Program-made: the position numbers and the translations under genes
Shown: piece after piece, positions 1-7,281 of the stretch
How positions within the stretch are numbered: the first letter of the stretch is position 1
How the letters are laid out: every line of letters starts with the position of its first letter
From: Chloroflexota bacterium
GTDB lineage: Bacteria > Chloroflexota > Anaerolineae > 4572-78 > J111
Assembly: GCA_016860845.1 (NCBI GenBank)
Contig: BOKF01000049.1
Span: 1-59,910 of the forward strand
Reading direction: 5' to 3'
DNA length: 59,910 nt
Notes under the pieces: model-generated
The model's input: the letters and a program-made list of their open reading frames with translations, nothing else
Told to the model about the DNA's origin: nothing
Database searches by the model: none

Positions 1-111
1 AACTTTTCAATTTCAAGGTTCCGCCACCCCGTTGGACCCCGCCCAAACGGCGCGGCCGGCCTTCTCAACAAACCTTGCAACTGGTTGAACAATGGTGTAA
101 CTAACCACGAT

Positions 112-198
112 TTAATGCAGTGCTGCCTTACTTCGGGTCCGCCAGATCTTTTCGACAAAAGGCGCATCCGCTGGTCTTTCCTCAAAGACAAAACTCAT
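112..198 (-). pseudogene. N-terminal remnant of an AraC-type regulator
   Basis: A 28-codon reading frame whose ATG overlaps the stop of the DUF2277 gene (ATGA). The peptide starts MSFVFEERPADAPFVEKIW, which I recognise as the first residues of AraC-like regulators with a DUF6597-type N-terminal domain, normally about 250-280 aa. After about 25 residues the frame stops (KAALH, TAA), and nothing in the remaining 111 bases restores the domain. It looks like the stump of a gene lost by deletion. The family call rests on a short stretch. Confidence 0.45.
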
Positions 199-476
199 GC
201 TTCAACCCCTTTAGAAAATCTCTGAGCCGCCCGTGCTCGCGCCTTGGCCGCCTCTTCGGCGCGATTCTTCACTGGCGTGTTGGTCTCCAGGGAGCGGAGC
301 AGGTTGGCGGTAATAGCGGCGATCTGGTCAACGGCAGCCAGGAAGGCAGCTTCGTTGGCTTTGGAAGGCTGGTTGAAGCCGCTCACCTTGCGCACAAATT
401 GCAAAGACGCCGCCCGAATCTCATCCTCGGTCACGGGCGGTTCAAAGTTAAAGAGCGGTTTGATGTTTCTACACAT
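195..476 (-). CDS. DUF2277 family protein
   Basis: A 93-aa protein starting MCRNIKPLFNFEPP, the conserved opening of DUF2277, followed by the family core EDEIRAASLQFVRKVSGF and a C-terminal charged helix (EEAAKARARAAQRF). Length matches the family. The start two codons downstream of the longest frame matches the family N-terminus. DUF2277 has no established function; it is a small, mostly helical cytosolic protein. Its stop overlaps the start of the AraC-like remnant, which suggests the two were once cotranscribed. It lies 11 bases downstream of the TrmO-like gene. Confidence 0.85.
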   Translation of the reverse strand: MCRNIKPLFNFEPPVTEDEIRAASLQFVRKVSGFNQPSKANEAAFLAAVDQIAAITANLLRSLETNTPVKNRAEEAAKARARAAQRFSKGVEA

Positions 477-487
477 AAGCATTATCC

Positions 488-904
488 CTATGAAATGGGT
501 ACTTGGGGCAGTACCGGCTTGATATCGACGACCGGCGTGCCATCAATCGCTTCGAGTGGTCTCACTTTTAATCTATTCCCGTTGATCTCCAGCACCGTAA
601 CCGGGTGTAATCCCAGCGGGTTGGGGCGATCAGACGATCGGGTCGCAAAGACGCCCGTTAGCGGTATTGTTGTGTCGTCGCGGGGGTGCAGCTTCAGGAT
701 GTCGCGTTGAGCCTGGTGAAACCAGGTAATGATAATAATTTTATCGCCCACTGCCATCCCGTCAAGTCCCTCTGCCACCTTTGGATTCATTTCAAGCCAG
801 GCGTCGGGGGCACCTTCACTGCCTTGCTTGGGGGCTTCGTCGCGGTCTTTGAGCGGCGAACGAATGAAACCAACTGGATAAAGTGAATATTCACTCTTTG
901 GCAT
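488..904 (-). CDS. TsaA/TrmO-like tRNA methyltransferase
   Basis: A 138-aa protein of the TsaA-like (TrmO) family. TrmO uses SAM to N6-methylate the threonylcarbamoyl-adenosine at position 37 of tRNA. The family signatures are visible: YPVGFIRSPLKDRDEAPKQG near the N-terminus, ITWFHQAQRD, and the strongly conserved GVFATRSSDRPNPLGLHPV segment with EAIDGTPVVDIKP near the end. It is shorter than E. coli TrmO (about 235 aa) and lacks its C-terminal extension, as in many single-domain homologues. The ATG at 904 is chosen because AAGGGAGG lies 7 bases upstream; the longer frame would begin at a TTG overlapping that site. Confidence 0.85.
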   Translation of the reverse strand: MPKSEYSLYPVGFIRSPLKDRDEAPKQGSEGAPDAWLEMNPKVAEGLDGMAVGDKIIIITWFHQAQRDILKLHPRDDTTIPLTGVFATRSSDRPNPLGLHPVTVLEINGNRLKVRPLEAIDGTPVVDIKPVLPQVPIS

Positions 905-931
905 GACGCGACCTCCCTTCAACGTAATCGG

Positions 932-1501
932 CTATTGTTCTACGTTTGCACGCTGGTAGCGGAGGTAAACAACTCCGGAACCGAACGCCCGTGTTTCAAC
1001 AAGCCGCAGGTTGATCATATCGCCCAACACCGGGAACATGGGTGTGCCGCTCCCCAGGATGACCGGCTGAATGAAGAGCCGGTATTCATCAATCAAGCCG
1101 AGTTGCATGAGGGTCGAGGCGATGTTGGGGCCACCTAGATCCATATTCTTGCCAGGTTGTGCTTTCAGCTTGGTGATCTCTGCGCCGATGTTGTCCCTGA
1201 CCAGCCTGGCGTTCCCTTGGACCTGTTCAAGGGTCTTCGAGAACACAATCTTGGGCGTCTTCTTCCAGATACGGGCGAATTCAAGCTCGTACTCCGGGGC
1301 TGACGGGTTTGTATCCGCAGTTTCCCAGTACGACATGACCTCATACATCCGCCGTCCGCACAGATAGGTGTCGAACTCACTCTGCTGGTCGTTGACAAAC
1401 TTGTGAAACTCTTCGTCAATAATATGCCAATCCAGTTCTCGGTTCGGCCCTTCGATGAAGCCATCGAGCGAGACCAACATCGAGTAAATCACTTTTCGCA
1501 C
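932..1501 (-). CDS. Dihydrofolate reductase family protein (RibD C-terminal-like)
   Basis: A 189-aa protein of the RibD C-terminal/DHFR-like fold family (YwjB/YyaP type). It starts MRKVIYSMLVSLDGFIEGPN (GTG start, GGAG upstream), has the LCGRRMYEVMSYW segment typical of the family, GGPNIASTLMQLGLIDEYRLFIQPVILGSGTPMF, and ends on a strand GVVYLRYQ. These proteins bind NADPH-like cofactors but their physiological substrate is generally unknown. A paralogue follows immediately upstream (1515-2078), and two more relatives survive only as deleted remnants. The four probably came from local duplication. Confidence 0.85.
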   Translation of the reverse strand: MRKVIYSMLVSLDGFIEGPNRELDWHIIDEEFHKFVNDQQSEFDTYLCGRRMYEVMSYWETADTNPSAPEYELEFARIWKKTPKIVFSKTLEQVQGNARLVRDNIGAEITKLKAQPGKNMDLGGPNIASTLMQLGLIDEYRLFIQPVILGSGTPMFPVLGDMINLRLVETRAFGSGVVYLRYQRANVEQ

Positions 1502-1514
1502 TTTTTTCTCCTGT

Positions 1515-2078
1515 TCACGAATTTTTCATGGGTTGGTAACAAAGCAATACCACCCCGCTTTTGAATACCCTTGAGCTGGTGAATTGCAAGTCCAATTTCT
1601 GCTTGATGCCTTTGAAAACCGGCGTACCGTCGGGAAGCGCCACGGGGTCGAGCATGAACTGATACTCATCAATGAGGCCGTGGTCGGTAAACAGATTGAT
1701 GATGCTACCGCTTCCCAATACTGCCATGTCTTTGCCGGGAGACGCTTTGAGCCTTTGTATCTGCTCCACGATATTGCCGCTCACAACTTGCGTGTTCTCC
1801 CACTTTGCTTCAAACGGCTCCTGCGAGAGGACGATTTTCTCGGCCCTGTTCATCCCTTCGGCCACTACGGGGAACAACTCTTTTGCCATCGGCGTCGGCC
1901 AAAAACTTGCCATCTGCCCATACGTTTTTCGACCAAACAGCAGAATGTTGTCCTGCATGAGCATCTCTTCCGAATACCTTGCCTCTTCAGCGCCGTGCCT
2001 GTGCCAACTGGTATCTTCGTTCGGCCCCTTGAAGAAGCCGTTAATTGTTAGAAAGTTGTATACCATGATTTTTCTCAT
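1515..2078 (-). CDS. Dihydrofolate reductase family protein, paralogue
   Basis: A 187-aa paralogue of the gene at 932-1501: N-terminal strand MRKIMVYNFLTINGFFKGPNEDTSWHRH, LLFGRKTYGQMASFWP, VLGSGSIINLFTDHGLIDEYQFMLDPVALPDGTPVF, and a C-terminal strand GVVLLCYQPMKN. A clear GGAGAAGG precedes the ATG. Substrate unknown. The 13-base spacing to the next gene and the co-directional order suggest one transcript covering 195-3654. Confidence 0.85.
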   Translation of the reverse strand: MRKIMVYNFLTINGFFKGPNEDTSWHRHGAEEARYSEEMLMQDNILLFGRKTYGQMASFWPTPMAKELFPVVAEGMNRAEKIVLSQEPFEAKWENTQVVSGNIVEQIQRLKASPGKDMAVLGSGSIINLFTDHGLIDEYQFMLDPVALPDGTPVFKGIKQKLDLQFTSSRVFKSGVVLLCYQPMKNS

Positions 2079-2089
2079 GGCCCTTCTCC

Positions 2090-2197
2090 TTAATTTTTTA
2101 GTGGTTCGTAATAAAGCGCGCTGACTCCCAAGTCAATCGTATCCGCATCGAAGAGGCTATCCAGCGTCACCCAGGCTGAAACAATTATTTTTCTCAT
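2090..2197 (-). pseudogene. Internally deleted dihydrofolate-reductase-like gene
   Basis: A 35-codon frame with ATG and TAA intact. Its first 20 residues (MRKIIVSAWVTLDSLFDADT) match the N-terminal strand of the DHFR/RibD-like family. Its last residues (LGVSALYYEPLKN) match the family's C-terminal strand. The roughly 140 residues between are missing, so an in-frame internal deletion has joined the two ends. No function is expected, although the miniature ORF is still open. It sits directly upstream of the paralogue at 1515-2078. Confidence 0.65.
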
Positions 2198-2207
2198 AAA
2201 ATCTCGC

Positions 2208-2636
2208 TTAACGCTGCTGGTTATAGTCGTAATTGACCATCCACTGGACGCCAAACTTGTCGGTCAGCATACCGAAGTAAGCTCCCCAAAAAGTTTTATC
2301 AAGCGGCATCGTTACCTGCCCGCCCGCTGAAAGCCCCTTGAACAATCTGGCGGCTTCCGCTTCACTAGCGGGGGCGATAGCAATGGAATAATTGGTGCCA
2401 ATGGTGCCCGGCCCCATTTCAGCCGGTGAATCGCTGCCCATCAGCATCGTCCCCTGCCCAATAGGTAAAGACATGTGCATGATTTTTTCGCCTTCACTTT
2501 CGGCCCCCTGGTACTCGGCCGGCATCTCCTTAAATCGCATGACCATCGCAAATTCGCCGCCAAAGACCGACTTGTAAAAATTAAAGGCTTCTTCGCAATT
2601 ACCATCAAAGTGCAAATAAGGATTTATGACTGTCAT
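2208..2636 (-). CDS. VOC family protein, PhnB-like
   Basis: A 142-aa single-domain vicinal-oxygen-chelate protein of the PhnB-like group, starting MTVINPYLHFDGNCEEAFNFYKSVFGGEF. Further family elements are IMHMSLPIGQGTMLMGSD, a middle hinge, and the C-terminal WGAYFGMLTDKFGVQWMVNYD. Members are metal-binding or glyoxalase-like folds, often called 3-demethylubiquinone-9 3-methyltransferase by automatic annotation without evidence of that activity. Start supported by GGAAAT upstream. Substrate cannot be deduced. Confidence 0.85.
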   Translation of the reverse strand: MTVINPYLHFDGNCEEAFNFYKSVFGGEFAMVMRFKEMPAEYQGAESEGEKIMHMSLPIGQGTMLMGSDSPAEMGPGTIGTNYSIAIAPASEAEAARLFKGLSAGGQVTMPLDKTFWGAYFGMLTDKFGVQWMVNYDYNQQR

Positions 2637-2708
2637 TTTTATTTCCTTTCGGTTGGCTAGGTCTTTAATTTATGTTAAGTACTTATTTCCCTTGAGAGCA
2701 TTCGGTAA

Positions 2709-2744
2709 TCAATAATAGCTGGACAGTACCACAAGTTTTCTCAT
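2709..2744 (-). pseudogene. Stump of another dihydrofolate-reductase-like gene
   Basis: Directly after the stop of the two-domain VOC gene, GGGGGAT precedes an ATG and only 11 codons, MRKLVVLSSYY. MRKLVVL is the usual first strand of the DHFR/RibD-like family seen twice intact nearby; SYY may be the last strand of the same protein. This looks like a second in-frame or near-complete deletion of a paralogue. Confidence 0.4.
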
Positions 2745-2745
2745 G

Positions 2746-3651
2746 TTATCCCCCTTCATACGCCTTCTTTAATTCCGCCAGATCGAACTTCTTCATCTTA
2801 AGAAATGCTTCGGTCACTCGGGCGATTTTCTTCTCATCTTTAGCCTGCATCATCTCGTCCATAGCCGTGGGGACAATCTGCCAGGAGAGGCCATACTTAT
2901 CTTTTAACCAGCCGCACTGCTCAGCTTCGGGAACCGCAGAGAGTTTTTCCCAGTAGTCATCAATCTCTTTTTGCGTATCGCAGTAAACCATCAAGGAGAT
3001 GGCTTCGTTGAAATTGAATAAGTGTTCATAGGCGCTGTCCATGGCCGCGAACCACTGATTTTCGAGCATAAAGTCTGCAAACATGAGGGTTCCTTCTTTG
3101 TCGGGTTCCATGCCTTTGGGGTAACGGGCAATGAGTCCCTGTTTTGAGTTTTTGAACACCGACATATAGAAATTCATCGCCTCTTCCGCTTTGCCGGACA
3201 CATCGTTGACAAACAGGAGCGAAGGCACGATTGGCGGCCGAGGGTCGCCTTCGGGATCAGTAAGAATCAATTGCCACGACAGGCCATATTTGTCTTCGAT
3301 CCAGCCATATCGCTCACTGAACGGATACTTGTCAAGTGGCATGAGAGCCGTTCCACCCTCGGACAATTTCTCCCACATCGCATCGAGCTTTTTTCTGGCA
3401 TTTTCTTCTCGCGATGGGTCGAAATTCACGAAGAATGACACCGCTGGATTGAACTTGAATAAAGGGCCAGCGCTAATGGCCATGAATTTCTGTCCCCACA
3501 GCTCAAACGAGACAATATCGGAGTCGCCCGACGGGGTGTTGTGAAGGATTGTGATGTTCGTTACTTTGGAATCTGGGAAAATAGAAGCGTAAAACCCGCT
3601 CGCTTCTTTTGCTTCTTTGTCAAACCATAAATGGGGTGTGATTTTTGGCAT
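2746..3651 (-). CDS. Two-domain VOC protein, PhnB-like
   Basis: A 301-aa protein with two tandem PhnB-like VOC domains, roughly residues 4-135 (ITPHLWFDKEAKEASGFYASIFPDSKV ... YGWIEDKYGLSWQLI) and 145-270 (PSLLFVNDVSGKAEEAMNFYMSVF ... CGWLKDKYGLSWQIVP), plus a C-terminal helix resembling the short tail of these proteins. Each half pairs an FY(M/A)S(I/V)F helix with a DKYGLSWQ strand, so the protein should form the complete fold by itself. Catalytic role and substrate are unknown. The second of two adjacent ATGs fits the GGAG spacing better. Confidence 0.8.
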   Translation of the reverse strand: MPKITPHLWFDKEAKEASGFYASIFPDSKVTNITILHNTPSGDSDIVSFELWGQKFMAISAGPLFKFNPAVSFFVNFDPSREENARKKLDAMWEKLSEGGTALMPLDKYPFSERYGWIEDKYGLSWQLILTDPEGDPRPPIVPSLLFVNDVSGKAEEAMNFYMSVFKNSKQGLIARYPKGMEPDKEGTLMFADFMLENQWFAAMDSAYEHLFNFNEAISLMVYCDTQKEIDDYWEKLSAVPEAEQCGWLKDKYGLSWQIVPTAMDEMMQAKDEKKIARVTEAFLKMKKFDLAELKKAYEGG

Positions 3652-3690
3652 CATCGTCTCCTTACAATTATCTTACTTTAACTCCTTATC

Positions 3691-3924
3691 TTATTCTTTC
3701 CTGCTCTTCCCGCCGGCGAACGACAGGCCTTTGGCCTCGAGGGCGCGGCGGAGCTGATCGAGCACATTTGGCCCTACGCCGTGTAACTGTTTGACCTCGG
3801 CCTCGCTAACCGCAGTTAACTGTTCGAGTCGCCGGTAGCCAGCCTGAAGGAGCGCCCGCCGCGCCGGGTTAGCCAGTTTAGTTGGGAAGTCGCTTTCCTG
3901 CTGATCACCTGAATTAATCTTCAT
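3691..3924 (-). CDS. Small helix-hairpin-helix protein
   Basis: A 77-aa cytosolic protein with a helix-hairpin-helix pair: NPARRALLQAGYRRLEQLTA followed by EAEVKQLHGVGPNVLDQLRRAL. The LHGVGPNVLDQLR hairpin resembles the RpoA C-terminal domain and other HhH DNA-binding motifs. GGAGG is 5 bases before the ATG. It is probably a DNA-binding or helper protein, but there is no further context: neighbours are VOC and PIG-L genes. Confidence 0.7.
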   Translation of the reverse strand: MKINSGDQQESDFPTKLANPARRALLQAGYRRLEQLTAVSEAEVKQLHGVGPNVLDQLRRALEAKGLSFAGGKSRKE

Positions 3925-4093
3925 GGATCCTCCTTTCTCAATATTCAGATTTATTCCGCCCAGGTTGTTTGAGAAGTCTTTTTCACGCTTTCTCTCCTTA
4001 ATTTATAGCAAAGTACGAAGAGTGCCTTTCAAGTTTAACTGCTCTTCTTGTATCTGAGTACACCCATATGGGCTATTACTTAATTATTTCGCT

Positions 4094-4963
4094 TCAAGCA
4101 CGGACAAAATATTGAGGAGCGACATAAAACCATTGTTGAGCCTGAGCACACTTCCGCAGGCCAGCAAAAAGATCATCCTCCACCTCACGCCCGCCATTGA
4201 CCAGGCTCATCGCCCGATAATAGCTTTGCCAACCCCACAAGCGGGCCTGATCCGCAGCGGAAAGCTCTGCCCGCTGCTGAGGGGCGGGCAACTGGGAACG
4301 GTGACATTGAACTGCCTGCCAGACTTGCTGCCCATACGCTGAGGTATCAATCCAGGTAGTAATGGCCCATTCTGGCCAGGTGGTAAAACGCCGCTCGACC
4401 TTATCCACCGGCATCACCAACCGGCCAAAGGTGGCTTCATAAGCCACCTGCTCTGCCGGCCCAAAAGCGCGATAGTACAGTTTAGCCACCCGGTGGGCTG
4501 AATCCTTGGTCAGGCCGTTATAATGGGGGTCAGCCGCGGCCATCACCGCGGTAGTGGTCAATTGGGAAATGGCAATATGGTCGGGGTGACCATACATTCC
4601 GTGGGGATCAAATGTGACCACCACGTCTGGCTGAACCCGGCGCAACTGGGTCACAATTTTAGAAACGGCTTCGGTGGGGTCAGCTCGATCCAGGTCGCCA
4701 TCTTGATAATCCAAATAAACGACCTCACGTAGGCCAAGTATCTGCGCTGCAGCCCGTAGCTCGGCCTCGCGCAGCCGCCCCAATACCTGCGGACCTGGAT
4801 TAGCGGCGGCCGGACCGAACCAGCCACGTTCGCCGCGCGTGGCCATGATCAGGTAGGTTTGGACGCCTGAGGCAGCATATTTGGCTAGAATACCCCCCGT
4901 GGCCAGGGACTCATCGTCGGGATGAGCCAGCACACACATCAGTTTTAACGGTTTATGATTCAT
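4094..4963 (-). CDS. PIG-L family deacetylase (LmbE-like)
   Basis: A 289-aa PIG-L/LmbE-type metal-dependent N-deacetylase. The zinc-site signature AHPDDE is at residues 13-18 (CVLAHPDDESLATGG), with the third ligand region in DPHGMYGHPDHIAIS around residue 125. Family members remove acetyl from GlcNAc-containing small molecules, for example precursors of mycothiol or bacillithiol, or glycolipids. Which of these applies here is not visible, and no glycosyltransferase or ligase partner is adjacent. A perfect 9-bp inverted repeat lies 35-56 bases upstream. Confidence 0.85.
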   Translation of the reverse strand: MNHKPLKLMCVLAHPDDESLATGGILAKYAASGVQTYLIMATRGERGWFGPAAANPGPQVLGRLREAELRAAAQILGLREVVYLDYQDGDLDRADPTEAVSKIVTQLRRVQPDVVVTFDPHGMYGHPDHIAISQLTTTAVMAAADPHYNGLTKDSAHRVAKLYYRAFGPAEQVAYEATFGRLVMPVDKVERRFTTWPEWAITTWIDTSAYGQQVWQAVQCHRSQLPAPQQRAELSAADQARLWGWQSYYRAMSLVNGGREVEDDLFAGLRKCAQAQQWFYVAPQYFVRA

Positions 4964-5342
4964 CGTTTACCTTGGTTGCTACCCGTGAAAGAGATTTGAT
5001 GGCTATTCAGATAGCCATCTAGTTCCCTCTTGAGTTTAAATCTCCAGGACGTTTACGGCAGCCTGAGCCTAGAAGCGCCAGCGGATCTGGCTAAAAGCTT
5101 GGCTCTTGCCGAAGCCGAAAGCCGTTACCAGAAAATAAACTGCCAGTAACATTTAAAGTACCCACAGCACCCATATTCATTGAGTTCTTCCCCCTTTGTT
5201 CTTAGTTGCTGATTAACACCGATTAGCACAAATGTTCTAGTATTATAGGGCTACCGCTTCAAAAAGTCAAGTACCCATTTCATCTTTTAAGGTTTGAAAT
5301 GCTAACTTTGCTTTTTTGCCAACTTGCTCTATACTATAAAGT
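4964..5342. other. Intergenic stretch with an inverted repeat
   Basis: This 379-base stretch separates divergent genes. A perfect inverted repeat (GATGGCTAT-TCAG-ATAGCCATC) lies at 4998-5019, close to the PIG-L start, and could be an operator or RNA hairpin. Bases 5048-5146 read on the plus strand as a short open stretch (LSLEAPADLAKSLALAEAES) without a start codon, possibly a gene scrap I cannot name. The rest shows no clear feature apart from the promoter listed separately. Confidence 0.4.
5308..5335 (+). promoter_or_regulatory. Promoter of the HxlR-type regulator, likely leaderless
   Basis: TTGCTT at 5308-5313 and TATACT at 5330-5335, 16 bases apart, put the expected transcript start at the ATG (5343) itself. 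No Shine-Dalgarno sequence is visible before the ATG, so the mRNA may be leaderless. Confidence 0.45.
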
Positions 5343-6002
5343 ATGAAAGATCGAAGTTACAACCAGTACTGCGGCCTGGCCTACGCTCTTGACATCGTTG
5401 GCGAACGCTGGACCTTGCTCATTATCCGCGAATTGATGGCCGGCCCGCGCCGCTTTAAGGACCTCATCAACGGCCTGCCCGACATCAGCACCAATTTACT
5501 GGCAGAGCGGCTCAAGCACCTGGAGCAGCAGGGGCTTCTCTGCCGGCGTGTTCTGCCGCCACCGGCGGGGTCAACCGTCTATGAGTTGACCACGGTAGGA
5601 AAGGCGTTGGAAAAGACGTTGCTTGAACTGGGGAAATGGGGCAGCCAATTTGTGCCTCCCTCGTCGGAAGGAGCCGCCTTGCTGCCGGTGGGGTCCTATG
5701 CGCTGACTCTCAAAACCTTTTTCCGGCCGGAACTGGCGCAGGGAGTCCATGAAACCTATGAGCTGCACGTGGGCTATGAGGTTCTGCAAGTGCAGATTAA
5801 TGAGGGTGAGCTTGATGTTCGGCAGGGTGAAACCTTAAAGCCGGACGTCGTTTTCCGGACCAATATAGCCTCGTATCTGGGGTTGTTGCAGCGGCAGATC
5901 CAACCGGAGGAGGCAATTGCCAGAGGTCTTATTCGGGTTGAGGGTGATCCTGGCGCTTTGAGCCGCTTCCTGGATATATGCGGGCTGCCAGGCTCGTCTT
6001 AA
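5343..6002 (+). CDS. HxlR-type winged-helix regulator with SCP2-like C-terminal domain
   Basis: A 219-aa regulator. Residues 1-100 form an HxlR-type winged helix: QYCGLAYALDIVGERWTLLIIRELMAGPRRF, DLINGLPDISTNLLAERLKHLEQQGLL and the wing YELTTVGKALEKTL. Residues about 115-215 form a second domain resembling the SCP2 sterol-binding-like tail found in some HxlR proteins (VVFRTNIASYLGLLQRQI ... ARGLIRVEGDPGALSRFL), possibly a hydrophobic effector pocket. It is one of few plus-strand genes and is convergent with the methyltransferase. Its target is not evident; the divergent PIG-L gene is the obvious candidate. Confidence 0.85.
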   Translation: MKDRSYNQYCGLAYALDIVGERWTLLIIRELMAGPRRFKDLINGLPDISTNLLAERLKHLEQQGLLCRRVLPPPAGSTVYELTTVGKALEKTLLELGKWGSQFVPPSSEGAALLPVGSYALTLKTFFRPELAQGVHETYELHVGYEVLQVQINEGELDVRQGETLKPDVVFRTNIASYLGLLQRQIQPEEAIARGLIRVEGDPGALSRFLDICGLPGSS

Positions 6003-6084
6003 CCCCTCTTGCTCGTTCGTATGGGTGTATCCCAAGTTTTGGTAAACATTTGGCCTGGCTGAGATAATCCTGCAAAATATCTTT

Positions 6085-6810
6085 CTACCCCGGCTTGACC
6101 CCGATAAATAACTCGCGCTGATACGGATCGACGACGATGCGCGCCTCAAAGCCTGTTTCACCTAACCCGTCGAGCCAATCTGTCCGGGCAAACAGGCCCT
6201 CCAGGTGCCGGTCGTGCTCCACCCACGTTTTGTCCGTGCCTTCGCGCAGCATATAGACGTAATGAGTTACATAGGTGGTATCACTTTCATCAGGATCGTA
6301 ACACCACTCCAGGTAGCGCAGTGCCCGCTGCTCTCCATCGTGCCCGCCGTGTTCGGTGCTGGCGGTGAAGGTCTCCCGGAGGCAATCCGGGACAAACAAG
6401 GCGACGCCCCCAGGCCGGCAATGAAGGTAGGCGGTTTCCATGGCCGCCCGCAGATCGGCCTCGGTGATCATATACATAATGGCGTCGTGGATAAAGACAG
6501 CATCAAACAAGCGGCCCAGCCGGACTGTGCGCATATCGCCGACGAGATGCTCACACTCCGGGTTGAGAGTGCGGCTGACCGCCAGCATTCCCGGCGATGG
6601 GTCAACCAGGGTCATTTGGTAATGGACTTTTAAATGGGAAGCGTTGTTGCCGCCGCCGCTGCCCAGTTCCAGCAGGGTCTGGAGAGAACTTTGGCCAACT
6701 TCGTTGAAGACCTGGTGGAAAAAAGCAGCTTCTTCGGCATAGTCATCCGGGGCTGAGAGGAGGGGCCACCAGGCGGCCAGGTCTGTGTACATCTTTGAAG
6801 GCTGCTCCAT
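6085..6810 (-). CDS. Class I SAM-dependent methyltransferase
   Basis: A 241-aa methyltransferase with the Rossmann motif I LLELGSGGGNNASHL at about residue 45, motif post-I TLVDPSPGMLAVSR, acidic DAVFIHDAIMYM and PGGVALFVPD. The substrate is not identifiable; the domain organisation resembles small-molecule methyltransferases. ATG at 6810 is preferred; the longer frame begins at a TTG and swallows the AAGGAG site. It lies just downstream, in genome order, of the tRNA terminator and is convergent with the HxlR gene. Confidence 0.8.
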   Translation of the reverse strand: MEQPSKMYTDLAAWWPLLSAPDDYAEEAAFFHQVFNEVGQSSLQTLLELGSGGGNNASHLKVHYQMTLVDPSPGMLAVSRTLNPECEHLVGDMRTVRLGRLFDAVFIHDAIMYMITEADLRAAMETAYLHCRPGGVALFVPDCLRETFTASTEHGGHDGEQRALRYLEWCYDPDESDTTYVTHYVYMLREGTDKTWVEHDRHLEGLFARTDWLDGLGETGFEARIVVDPYQRELFIGVKPG

Positions 6811-6896
6811 TGTTTCTTTTATCTCCTTCTTGGTAGCTAACAATCAAGGATCAGTGATTTCAGAAACAAGATAAGGTGACATTGTTCAGATTGCGC

Positions 6897-6932
6897 TGAA
6901 AAGAAAACTGCTCTGAGCATTGCTCAGAGCAG
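6897..6932 (-). terminator. Rho-independent terminator after the tRNA cluster
   Basis: Perfect stem CTGCTCTGAGCA/TGCTCAGAGCAG (6908-6932) followed on the minus strand by TTTTCTTTT. It is positioned 18 bases after the 3' end of tRNA-Asp and closes the tRNA transcript. Confidence 0.8.
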
Positions 6933-6949
6933 TCACAATTGTGTCTCAG

Positions 6950-7022
6950 CGGGAGCGACGGGACTTGAACCCGCGATCTTCGGCTTGACAGGCCGACGTG
7001 TTGACCACTACACTACGCCCCC
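6950..7022 (-). tRNA. tRNA-Asp (GTC)
   Basis: 73-base cloverleaf on the minus strand. Acceptor GGGGGCG pairs with CGCTCCC (one G-T), the D-stem is GTGT/ACAC, and the anticodon stem TCGGC/GCCGA carries loop CTGTCAA with anticodon GTC. The T-stem GCGGG/CCCGT encloses TTCAAGT. The 3' CCA is not encoded. Confidence 0.95.
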
Positions 7023-7027
7023 AGGTT

Positions 7028-7059
7028 AATTAACAGTTGACCATTGTCAACTGTTAATT
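7028..7059. repeat. 14-bp perfect inverted repeat between two tRNA genes
   Basis: Arms 7028-7041 and 7046-7059 (AATTAACAGTTGAC and its complement) flank a 4-base loop CATT. It lies between tRNA-Gln and tRNA-Asp and may be a processing signal or partial terminator. Confidence 0.6.
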
Positions 7060-7077
7060 GTTAATTACTTCCCCCAG

Positions 7078-7148
7078 CTGGGAGACCAGGATTCGAACCT
7101 GGATATACGGCTCCAAAGGCCGCTGTCCTACCATTAGACGATCTCCCA
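7078..7148 (-). tRNA. tRNA-Gln (TTG)
   Basis: 71-base cloverleaf. Acceptor TGGGAGA pairs with TCTCCCA, the anticodon loop CTTTGGA carries TTG, and the T-stem CCAGG/CCTGG encloses TTCGAAT. CCA is not encoded. Confidence 0.95.
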
Positions 7149-7170
7149 AAATGTTAGATTTATAAGGTAA

Positions 7171-7246
7171 TGGTGCCGAGGCCCAGACTTGAACTGGGGA
7201 CCCTTTGATTTTCAGTCAAATGCTCTACCAACTGAGCTACCTCGGC
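7171..7246 (-). tRNA. tRNA-Phe (GAA)
   Basis: 76-base cloverleaf including an encoded CCA, unlike the two neighbouring tRNAs. Acceptor GCCGAGG pairs with CCTCGGC, the anticodon loop CTGAAAA carries GAA, and the T-stem is CCCAG/CTGGG. It lies 35 bases from the recombinase gene. Confidence 0.95.
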
Positions 7247-7281
7247 GGGTCACAAACTGGCTTAATCTCCAGCACAGTTAT

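Noticed and set aside
120..710. Long plus-strand open frame opposite DUF2277 and TrmO-like genes
   Set aside because: It is antisense to two genes with clear family signatures and has no recognisable domain or ribosome binding site.
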